13,555 nt of DNA from Candidatus Uhrbacteria bacterium. GTDB lineage: Bacteria > Patescibacteriota > Patescibacteriia > UBA9934 > GWF2-40-263. Below the pieces are notes generated by a model. The model made no database searches and had not been told where the DNA came from. It saw only the letters and a program-made list of their open reading frames with translations. Shown here in pieces: positions 1 through 5,478 of the stretch. The position numbers and the translations under genes were made by a program. The stretch covers positions 1 through 13,555 of the forward strand of contig JACQSJ010000001.1 in assembly GCA_016205995.1 (NCBI GenBank), given 5' to 3'. Position 1 is the first letter of the stretch, and every line of letters starts with the position of its first letter.

Positions 1-102
1 AGAGTGATTACAAATTATCTTTCCCTTACGGGTTGGATGTCGCACCTTATCGAATCGACAGGTTGCGGGTGGGTCATCGAGCCAAAACTCTCACCACACT
101 CT

Positions 103-149
103 TGATAGTCTTTAATTGTGCTTTGAGGATAGCACAAAGAAGACTATCA
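103..149. repeat. Long interrupted inverted repeat upstream of the plus-strand membrane protein gene
   Basis: The outer arms TGATAGTCTT (103-112) and AAGACTATCA (140-149) are perfectly complementary over 10 bases. The inner arms TTGTGCT (116-122) and AGCACAA (131-137) are complementary over 7 bases and flank the 8-base loop TTGAGGAT (123-130). Only a small internal bulge (113-115 against 138-139) separates the two stems, so the whole 47 bases can fold as one hairpin. No T-run follows it on either strand, so it does not look like an intrinsic terminator. It could be a 5' leader structure, an operator or the end of a mobile element. The symmetry is directly visible; the function is unknown. Confidence 0.75.
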
Positions 150-150
150 T
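123..150 (+). promoter_or_regulatory. Possible sigma-70-like promoter for the plus-strand gene
   Basis: TTGAGG (123-128) and TATCAT (145-150) are separated by 16 bases and resemble -35 and -10 boxes. Transcription would then start near 157, about 15 bases before the ATG at 173. Both boxes lie in the inverted repeat at 103-149, so binding and folding could interfere with each other. This is a match by eye to a degenerate consensus and is weak evidence. Confidence 0.25.
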
Positions 151-172
151 AAAAGGATTAACCCCATCCTCT

Positions 173-1363
173 ATGAACGACGCCCCACAAAAGACTCGCT
201 TCCCCGCTGTGATCGCTATCGTTGTGACGATCATTGTCCTGGTGCCATCGCTTCTCTATCTCTTCCGCGACTCCTTGCCGCAGTCATCCTTGGTTAACCT
301 GGGTGACCGCGCGTTTGGAGAGCTATCCGTCGACCAAGCTGCCACACAGGAAGCCCTCTCTGGCAAAGGCGCCTCAGCAGACGAATCCAAACCTAGCCTC
401 TATCCCATTGTCGTGGACGAATTCCCCTATCCCGAGTACAGCGAAAAATACGAGTACCTCTATGAGGGGACATTGCCTGATCTCTCGACGATCGACCCAA
501 CCGTCTACCGCCGCGTAGGAACGCTCTCATTGCCAAGCTCGATCTCCTCGGCGTTCTCGGACCTGACACTTGGAATTCTCCCCCTCTCGAATTTCAAAAA
601 CCTTGAGCTGCTCAACCTCACCCTCGCGGAAGAGGACGATAGCGGTTTCTCCGTCGTCGTAGATGTTGCAACGAACTCTTTTTCTATCTCTCGCAACCAG
701 GGGTACTGGCTCGCGCTTGACTACTCACGCGTGCTGCGCGCGTCTGACATCCCCAGCGACGAGGTGTTAATCAATAAGGCCGACCAGTTCATCCGCGATT
801 ACGGAGTCGACACCTCCGGCTTTGGGGCGCCGCTGGTCGACCGATCCTACTTCGACTTGGACAACTGGGTTCCAGAATCTGTGAGCGTCACCTACCCCTA
901 TATCATCAATGGACAAAGCGTCTGGTCCACCGGGGGTCAACCCTCTGGGATGAGTGTAACCGTAAACATACGCTCAGGCGAGGTCGATGGATTGTGGACG
1001 ATCGGACCCTCCACGTTAGAAGCATCAACCTACACACTCGTCACCGATCCGACCACGATTCTTGAAGCCGCCAGTCGCGGAAGTCTGTGGGACTATGTGC
1101 CAGAAAATCCAACGGTCACATACACCTTTCTCTTGGGTGAGCCAGAGCTTGTGCTTGCTGAGCACTACCAATATGCAACGGATGGGACTACCTCAACCCT
1201 GTACGTCCCCGCCCTCAAATTCCCTATTACGCAAGAGGACCCGGATGCCCCCTACCACCAACGCTCCTGGGTTGTCGTTCCATTGGTTCAGGACATTTTG
1301 GATGAAACAGCCCCACAACCATACGTTGAAGAAGGGGTAGAGAAGCTCGAGGTGGAGAAGTAA
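173..1363 (+). CDS. Membrane-anchored extracytoplasmic protein of unknown family
   Basis: The 396-residue product has a short polar start, then one hydrophobic segment at about residues 12-30 (AVIAIVVTIIVLVPSLLYLF), and a large polar remainder expected outside the membrane. There is no cysteine lipobox after the segment, so it looks like an N-terminal anchor and not a lipoprotein signal. The outer part is rich in Asp, Ser, Thr, Tyr and Pro, with alternating beta-type stretches, and ends in an acidic tail. I do not recognise the family. The stretch with TYPYIINGQSVW followed by a Gly-rich turn and a beta strand is loosely like YycH/PepSY-type folds, which is only an impression. The ATG at 173 was chosen over an in-frame TTG at 116 because it directly precedes the membrane segment and has the TATG context of every other start here. 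An AAAGGA at 152-157 lies about 15 bases upstream, further than usual for a ribosome binding site. It is convergent with the Gmad2 gene and shares its terminator. Confidence 0.8.
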   Translation: MNDAPQKTRFPAVIAIVVTIIVLVPSLLYLFRDSLPQSSLVNLGDRAFGELSVDQAATQEALSGKGASADESKPSLYPIVVDEFPYPEYSEKYEYLYEGTLPDLSTIDPTVYRRVGTLSLPSSISSAFSDLTLGILPLSNFKNLELLNLTLAEEDDSGFSVVVDVATNSFSISRNQGYWLALDYSRVLRASDIPSDEVLINKADQFIRDYGVDTSGFGAPLVDRSYFDLDNWVPESVSVTYPYIINGQSVWSTGGQPSGMSVTVNIRSGEVDGLWTIGPSTLEASTYTLVTDPTTILEAASRGSLWDYVPENPTVTYTFLLGEPELVLAEHYQYATDGTTSTLYVPALKFPITQEDPDAPYHQRSWVVVPLVQDILDETAPQPYVEEGVEKLEVEK

Positions 1364-1396
1364 AAAACACCCCCGACTTGAGTCGGGGGTGTTTTC
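1362..1396. terminator. Bidirectional intrinsic terminator between convergent genes
   Basis: ACACCCCCGACT (1367-1378) is complementary to AGTCGGGGGTGT (1381-1392) around a tight centre. The A-run at 1362-1367 and the T-run at 1392-1395 give a U-tract on both strands: UUUU in the plus transcript and six U in the minus transcript. The hairpin lies between the stop of the plus gene (1361-1363) and the stop of the minus Gmad2 gene (1397-1399), so it can end both transcripts. Confidence 0.92.
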
Positions 1397-1876
1397 TTAT
1401 GGAGCAAACTGGATGGGGATCTCCACGGCGTCGTCGTTCTCCGGCAAGCCCGAAGGGTTATCTCGTTGGAGGATGAGGGCGCCGGTCTCGCCATACTCAG
1501 GCGTGGTAAATTCGAGTGTGGCCGTAAAAGGGACATATTCTTCTGTCATCCATTCTCCCTGCGCGGTCGCGTAGCCTTGCGCGATGATGAGCCCGTCCCA
1601 GTTGACGAGTACCAATGGGAACGTGGCCTCGAAGTACCAAAAACCGGGAGCCTCGCCAGCGATGACGAGCGGCGAGGAAATGACCGAGTCCTTCACTGGC
1701 GACGTGACGATCAGGTTCACGCCTTTCTCGGAACCATAGGTCGTCTGAACCTCTTCAACTTGTTCGTCGGACGCAGGCTGAAGCCTGCGGCTACCGTCAT
1801 CTTTCATCTCAACCCAAACGAGCACAGCGGCGCCCAGCACGAGAACAATAAGAATGATTCGGAGGAGTTGACTCAT
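1397..1876 (-). CDS. Membrane-anchored Gmad2 (immunoglobulin-like) domain protein
   Basis: The 159-residue product has a hydrophobic segment at about residues 5-22 that serves as signal anchor, a charged linker (about 23-50), and one Gmad2-type domain from about 53 to the end. Family-like segments are VTSPVKDSVISSPLVIAGEA, WYFEATFPLVLV, ATAQGEWMTEEYVPF and DNPSGLPENDDAVEIP. Gmad2 was named from spore germination proteins, but in CPR genomes single-domain versions are common without sporulation, so a general extracytoplasmic binding or envelope role is more likely. The start codon overlaps the ruvX stop (ATGA at 1873-1876), suggesting translational coupling. Residues 30-35 (RRLQPA) are encoded by a perfect palindrome that looks inserted in the linker. 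The family call is from sequence memory; the function is unknown. Confidence 0.88.
   Translation of the reverse strand: MSQLLRIILIVLVLGAAVLVWVEMKDDGSRRLQPASDEQVEEVQTTYGSEKGVNLIVTSPVKDSVISSPLVIAGEAPGFWYFEATFPLVLVNWDGLIIAQGYATAQGEWMTEEYVPFTATLEFTTPEYGETGALILQRDNPSGLPENDDAVEIPIQFAP
1772..1789. repeat. Perfect palindrome inside the Gmad2 protein gene
   Basis: CGCAGGCT (1772-1779) and AGCCTGCG (1782-1789) are perfect inverted arms around the bases GA. On the coding (minus) strand the element and its flank read GGTAGCCGCAGGCTTCAGCC and on to CTGCG, and encode GSRRLQPA in the linker after the membrane anchor. From memory, very similar GTAGCCGCAGGCT-type palindromes are dispersed in many bacterial genomes. 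Whether this genome carries other copies cannot be seen here. Confidence 0.75.
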
Positions 1877-2262
1877 AGTTGGTCGATGTAACTTTGCACA
1901 ATGAGCATGGCGGCAAGGGCGTCTTCATCCGCTTGTGCGTTAAATTCTTGTTGGAGACGAACACTCTCGACGCTGGTAAACGATTCGTCTTCCTCCACAA
2001 CTGGAACCGAAACCGCCTGCGCGAACTTAGCGATGAAACCGCGCGTCTTCTCCAATTGTACGCTCGAGTGGTTGCCTTGGGGAAGCGGAACGCCCACCAC
2101 GACGCGGTCGATATCTTCCTGTCGGATCCGCTCCTCGAGTTTCTTGATCGTCGAAGCACCTTCATTCACGATCACCTCCAGGGGCACGGCCACGCGCGCG
2201 GTGGAATCCCCAAACGCCAAACCGATTTTCTTGTCGCCATAGTCGATGCCGAGGATTCTCAT
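1873..2262 (-). CDS. ruvX: RuvX/YqgF family Holliday junction resolvase-like nuclease
   Basis: The 129-residue product has the length and motifs of the RuvX/YqgF family, which has an RNase H-like fold. The first strand carries GIDYGDKKIGLA with the expected catalytic Asp7. VVVGVPLP (54-61) is the second core motif, and the acidic motif at 92-97 reads DESFTS. DALAAMLIVQ (114-123) supplies the last acidic residue, Asp114. Family members are linked to Holliday junction resolution, and the E. coli protein to 16S rRNA 5' end processing; either role fits a neighbourhood of ribosome genes. The usual DER of the third motif is DES, so the Arg is missing. The gene overlaps map upstream (ATGA at 2259-2262) and the Gmad2 gene downstream (ATGA at 1873-1876) and has no visible Shine-Dalgarno sequence, so it is probably translated by reinitiation. 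Confidence 0.93.
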   Translation of the reverse strand: MRILGIDYGDKKIGLAFGDSTARVAVPLEVIVNEGASTIKKLEERIRQEDIDRVVVGVPLPQGNHSSVQLEKTRGFIAKFAQAVSVPVVEEDESFTSVESVRLQQEFNAQADEDALAAMLIVQSYIDQL

Positions 2263-3041
2263 ACGGGCAGCGGCGTGAGAATCTCTGCCCCACCTTCTTT
2301 GGTGATGGCAATCGTGACTTCAAAATGCGAGCCAAGCGACCCGTCGCTCATCACAATGGACCAGCCGTCCGCGGCAGTATCGACATGGTAGTCGCCACCT
2401 AGCCCGAGCATCGGTTCGAGGGCCAAACACATCCTGTTCTCGATGAGGACTTTTGGATAGCGACCAGAAACGTAGTTGGGAACGTGTGGCGCTTCATGCA
2501 CGGCATGGCCGACACCGTGGCCCACCAACGCACGGACGATGCCATAGCCGTGTGGCTGTACGCATGCCTCGATGGCCCGAGAGATATCTTTGATCTCCTT
2601 GCCGACTTTGGCGGCGGCAATGCCTGCCATGAGTGAGGCTTTCGTCACATCCATAAGTTTCCGTGCTTCAGGAGTGACATTTCCGACAGGCACCGTCACT
2701 GCCATGTCTGTACACAATCCTTCAAACCAACAACCGATGTCGAGTCCGACGATATCTCCTTCCTTAAGTTTCCGGTCGCGGTTCCCTAAGCCATGCACAA
2801 CCTCTTCGTTGACGGAAATGCAGATCGTGCTGGGAAACGGGGTGCTCTCTGGACTTTGTTGATAACCCTTAAATGACGGTGTGCCTCCACCCTCCAGGAT
2901 CACCCGCTCACCAATGGCATCAACCTCGCGCAACGTCACGCCTGGCGCAACGGCATCCACCGCGGCCTTGAGCGCACGAGAAAGCAAATGACCCCCGCGC
3001 CGCATCGAGTCGATTTCCTTGTGTGTTTTTGTGAGGGACAT
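2259..3041 (-). CDS. map: Type I methionine aminopeptidase
   Basis: The 260-residue enzyme removes the initiator methionine from new proteins. All five expected metal ligands are visible: Asp101 (GLDIGCW), Asp112 (LCTDMAV), His175 (GHGVGHAVHE), Glu209 (LALEPM) and Glu241 (HFEVT). His83 (EEVVHG) matches the substrate-binding His, and NEEVVHG is the usual type I motif. Length and lack of an N-terminal zinc finger fit the short bacterial form. The gene lies 50 bases after adk and overlaps ruvX by four bases. It is the only gene here with a strong Shine-Dalgarno sequence (AAGGAGG at 3052-3058, 10 bases before the ATG), but that sequence is one arm of a hairpin and could be hidden in the mRNA. Confidence 0.97.
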   Translation of the reverse strand: MSLTKTHKEIDSMRRGGHLLSRALKAAVDAVAPGVTLREVDAIGERVILEGGGTPSFKGYQQSPESTPFPSTICISVNEEVVHGLGNRDRKLKEGDIVGLDIGCWFEGLCTDMAVTVPVGNVTPEARKLMDVTKASLMAGIAAAKVGKEIKDISRAIEACVQPHGYGIVRALVGHGVGHAVHEAPHVPNYVSGRYPKVLIENRMCLALEPMLGLGGDYHVDTAADGWSIVMSDGSLGSHFEVTIAITKEGGAEILTPLPV

Positions 3042-3049
3042 ATCCTGTC

Positions 3050-3070
3050 CCCCTCCTTTTTAAGGAGGGG
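3050..3070 (-). promoter_or_regulatory. Hairpin that pairs the map Shine-Dalgarno sequence; probable dispersed palindrome
   Basis: Read on the minus strand, CCCCTCCTT (3070-3062), a loop AAA, and AAGGAGGGG (3058-3050) form a perfect 9-base-pair stem just upstream of map. The right arm is the map Shine-Dalgarno sequence. The left arm, CCUCCUU, has the same sequence as the 3' end of 16S rRNA. Folding would hide the ribosome binding site. No U-run follows, so it is not a typical terminator. The surrounding CCACCCCTAGCCCCTCC text is, from memory, typical of dispersed intergenic palindromes in several bacterial groups. Regulation by this hairpin is inference. Confidence 0.7.
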
Positions 3071-3091
3071 CTAGGGGTGGTTATGAGTTTG

Positions 3092-3706
3092 TTAAAGCAC
3101 TTTCAAAATTCTTTCAAACACCTCCTCGACCGAACCAACACCGTCGATATGCCTCACAAGTGATCCGTACTTGGTGATGACCGGAGCCGTGTCCTTTTCA
3201 TAAATCTCCAGTCGCCGTTCAATCGCTACTGGTGTGTCGTCGGCTCGTTGATACCACTCTCCGCCGCAGGGACAGTGATCACCTGGTTTGAGACCGTCTG
3301 ACATCGCCCCCACCTTCCCGCACCCGCGGCAGGTGAGTCTGCCTCCAAGGCGCTTGAGTGATTCCTCGCGTGATAAATCGATCACCAGGACGTGCGTGGG
3401 GGTGTCGAAGGTAAACGCTGCGTGCTGGGCGAGGTTGCGAGGATAGCCGTCGAGGATGTAGCCACGCTCGACGTCAGGTTTCTGGAGCCGCAACTGAAGC
3501 AAGTGCGCCGCATCTTCATCCGACACGAGGTTTCCCGGCAGGATGATATCGTAGAGCTTCTTGCCAAAGTCCGACCCCGTCGCAATCTCGTCGCGGATGA
3601 GCTGGCCCATCCCAAAGGCGGGAATCCCCAAATGCACGGAGAGCTTTTCCGCCTGCGTTCCCTTGCCGCTCCCCTGCGGACCCATGAGAAGGATTTTATA
3701 CATCAT
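3092..3706 (-). CDS. adk: Adenylate kinase, zinc-type LID
   Basis: The 204-residue enzyme interconverts AMP and ATP with two ADP. It shows the Walker A loop GPQGSGKGT (9-17), the AMP-site motif DGYPR (86-90), and RADD (154-157) at the end of the LID. The LID has four cysteines, C126, C129, C145 and C147, as in zinc-binding forms, but the second pair is C-x-C where C-x2-C is usual. The AMP-binding motif normally close to ISTGDLLR reads FGMGQLIR (31-38), an unusual variant. The first of two adjacent ATG codons (3706) is chosen; the second would shorten the protein by one residue. A longer reading upstream would run into the terminator and is unlikely. There is no Shine-Dalgarno sequence, and an extended -10 lies only nine bases upstream. 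In the classic spc order adk follows secY, as here. Confidence 0.96.
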   Translation of the reverse strand: MMYKILLMGPQGSGKGTQAEKLSVHLGIPAFGMGQLIRDEIATGSDFGKKLYDIILPGNLVSDEDAAHLLQLRLQKPDVERGYILDGYPRNLAQHAAFTFDTPTHVLVIDLSREESLKRLGGRLTCRGCGKVGAMSDGLKPGDHCPCGGEWYQRADDTPVAIERRLEIYEKDTAPVITKYGSLVRHIDGVGSVEEVFERILKVL

Positions 3707-3715
3707 ACGCGGATC

Positions 3716-3724
3716 AGTATAACA
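3716..3724 (-). promoter_or_regulatory. Extended -10 promoter for adk, implying a leaderless message
   Basis: On the minus strand TGTTATACT (3724-3716) matches the extended -10 form TGnTATAAT except for one base. Only nine bases (3715-3707) separate it from the adk ATG, so transcription would start at or within a few bases of the start codon. No good -35 is seen at the usual distance, where the secY terminator stem lies; extended -10 promoters often do without one. The motif is visible; its activity is inferred. Confidence 0.5.
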
Positions 3725-3753
3725 AAAAAATGACCGACCGCCAGGGTCGATCA
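3724..3753 (-). terminator. Intrinsic terminator after secY
   Basis: On the minus strand TGATCGAC (3753-3746) pairs with GTCGGTCA (3738-3731), with one G-U pair, around a seven-base loop, followed by seven T (3730-3724). It begins six bases after the secY stop and marks the end, or a point of partial termination, of the ribosomal protein operon before adk. Confidence 0.85.
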
Positions 3754-3759
3754 CTTTTC

Positions 3760-5025
3760 TTAAATCTCGTATTCTCGCATGGTAAGCTGCGCCTCGATCT
3801 GTTTCACGGAGTCCACGACCACGGCGACGATGATGAGCACGGACGTTCCCCCGATGACGAGGTTTGCGTTGCCGGTCGCCTGCTGCATGATGACCGGGAG
3901 CACGGCGATGATCGCCAGGAAGAGGGCCCCCGTGAGCAAGAGTCGGTTCACGACCCAGCCCAGATAATCGGCCGTCTGCTTCCCAGGACGAATGCCGGGG
4001 ATAAACCCACCTTGCTTTTGAATGTTCTCGGCGACCTGGTCAGGGTGGAAGATGACGGCCGTGTAGAAGTAGGCAAAAAGGAACACTAGGACAAAGTAGA
4101 CGATGCCGTAAACGGTTTGGTTTTGGAACACCTGGAGCGTCCATGTTGCTGCCTCGCGCAAGAAGTCGGTCTTCGCGTTGAGGAAAAACTGGGCAAGCAC
4201 GGTTGGGAACAAGACGATCGAGATGGCGAAGATGATGGGGATCACGCCGCCCATGTTGAGACGAAGCGGGATGTGGGAACTGACCGCCCCTGAGAGGCGA
4301 GACCCTTGGACCGCTCGGGCATACTGCACGGGAATGTTGCGCTGTGCCTCGTTCATGACAACGATCGCCACGACGGTTACCACGGCCACCACAAGAAAGG
4401 CGACCATGGTGATGAGCTGGCTGCGGTCGTAGACGGCAAGGGACTGGCTCAGGAACGTAGGAAGACCCGCCACGATGCCGGCGAGGATGATGATCGAAAT
4501 GCCGTTGCCGACGTTCTTTTCAGAGATCAACTCTCCAAGCCACATCAGAAACATCGTTCCTGCCGTCAAACTCACGATGGCAAAAACCGTTGTCGCCAGG
4601 CTGGCGGTCACAAACACCTGTCCTTGCTGGGACAAGAGGAGGATGAGTCCATAGGCCTGAACGAACGAGAGCGGGATGGTCGCAAGACGGGTCCACTGGG
4701 TGATCTTCTGTCGGCCCTGCTCCTCTTTCTGCATTTCCTCGACCGAAGGCACGATCATGCCCAGCAACTGGAAGATAATGGAGGCCGTGATGTAGGGCAT
4801 AACGCCCATAGCGACGACCGAGAAGCTCTCGAGCGTTCCTCCGGAAAAGATGTTGAGGAGGCCGAAGAACTGGTTGTTCCCGCCGAAAATGTTTTGCAGG
4901 ACACTGGCGTCGACTCCTGGAACCGGGATATGGGCCGTGATCCGAAAGATCACGAGCATGCTCAGAATGAAGAGGACGCTGTTGCGCACCTCACGGGTTT
5001 TCCAAATCCTGACAAGCGTGTTCAT
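3760..5025 (-). CDS. secY: Protein translocase channel subunit SecY
   Basis: The 421-residue membrane protein forms the SecYEG pore for export and for membrane protein insertion. About ten hydrophobic segments are seen. Both family signatures are present: PYITASIIFQLL (77-88) near the second segment, and GELISEKNVGNGISI (164-178) at the fourth to fifth. The cytosolic loop with RNIPVQYA (229-236) and the segment NMGGVIPIIFA (257-267) are typical. It starts nine bases after the rplO stop with no Shine-Dalgarno sequence, as the last gene of the ribosomal run, and a terminator follows directly. Length is slightly below the 430-440 usual in many bacteria, with a short C-terminal tail. Confidence 0.98.
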   Translation of the reverse strand: MNTLVRIWKTREVRNSVLFILSMLVIFRITAHIPVPGVDASVLQNIFGGNNQFFGLLNIFSGGTLESFSVVAMGVMPYITASIIFQLLGMIVPSVEEMQKEEQGRQKITQWTRLATIPLSFVQAYGLILLLSQQGQVFVTASLATTVFAIVSLTAGTMFLMWLGELISEKNVGNGISIIILAGIVAGLPTFLSQSLAVYDRSQLITMVAFLVVAVVTVVAIVVMNEAQRNIPVQYARAVQGSRLSGAVSSHIPLRLNMGGVIPIIFAISIVLFPTVLAQFFLNAKTDFLREAATWTLQVFQNQTVYGIVYFVLVFLFAYFYTAVIFHPDQVAENIQKQGGFIPGIRPGKQTADYLGWVVNRLLLTGALFLAIIAVLPVIMQQATGNANLVIGGTSVLIIVAVVVDSVKQIEAQLTMREYEI

Positions 5026-5034
5026 ACACGGAAA

Positions 5035-5475
5035 TTAACGTTCAACGACGGTTCCACCAGCAGCCTGGATTTTCTCCTTGGCAGCGGCAGAGACCGCACA
5101 GTCAGTAAGCGTGATGGCAATCGAGATAGCTCCCGCAGCGAGAATTTTGACCGGAAGCGTGGCAGAGACAATGAGCCCTTTTTTCTCAAGGATCGCTGGA
5201 GAGACTTTCGCTCCGGCAGCAAACTGCTTGGAGAGGTCACCCACATTCACGACCTGCGCGTTTGGACGGTTGCTCTTGAATCCTCGCGCCTTTGGCGTGG
5301 CCAACATGACCTGACGAATTCCCAGCTTCTGAAGGCCGGATACACCCGAACGAGCGCTCTGTCCTTTCACGCCGCGACCTGAGTAGGTTCCTTTTGACCC
5401 AAGACCTCGGCCGATGCGCTTCTTGCCCTTTGTGGATCCCTTCTGTGGTTGAATTGTGTGAAGTGTCAACGGCAT
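5035..5475 (-). CDS. rplO: 50S ribosomal protein L15
   Basis: The 146-residue protein has the flexible basic N-terminal arm with KKRIGRGLGSKGTYSGRG and KGQSARSG, and a globular C-terminal half. Position after rpsE and before secY supports the call. The middle segment, normally FEGGQMPLYRRLPKRGF, here reads LQKLGIRQVMLATPKARGF: the GGQ motif is absent while the PKxRGF end is kept. L15 joins late in 50S assembly and binds 23S rRNA. It follows rpsE by only three bases (TAACCTATG), leaving no room for rpmD, which sits between these genes in most bacteria. Confidence 0.95.
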   Translation of the reverse strand: MPLTLHTIQPQKGSTKGKKRIGRGLGSKGTYSGRGVKGQSARSGVSGLQKLGIRQVMLATPKARGFKSNRPNAQVVNVGDLSKQFAAGAKVSPAILEKKGLIVSATLPVKILAAGAISIAITLTDCAVSAAAKEKIQAAGGTVVER

Positions 5476-5478
5476 AGG

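Noticed and set aside
1..108. Open frame ending in tandem stops TGA TAG that could be the tail of an upstream plus-strand gene
   Set aside because: Another plus frame is open to 150 and a minus frame is also open here. None has recognisable protein sequence, so no coding call is supported.
1..110. Possible tRNA or other structured RNA at the left edge
   Set aside because: Short complementary stretches such as TGTCG/CGACA occur, but no cloverleaf or known RNA motif could be built on either strand.
116..172. Upstream TTG start for the plus-strand gene
   Set aside because: It would add 19 polar residues encoded by the inverted repeat, and TTG is not used elsewhere in the window. The ATG at 173 sits right before the membrane anchor and has the TATG context.
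1466..1891. Long plus-strand open frame opposite the Gmad2 gene
   Set aside because: It is antisense to a gene with clear family similarity, and its composition reflects the opposite strand.
3707..3754. Longer N-terminus for adenylate kinase
   Set aside because: The extra 16 residues would be encoded by the secY terminator and promoter region, and the family start lies at the ATG at 3706.
4306..5382. Plus-strand open frame of 358 codons across secY and rplO
   Set aside because: It spans two well-supported genes on the other strand and its product is a low-complexity His/Asp/Arg-rich shadow.
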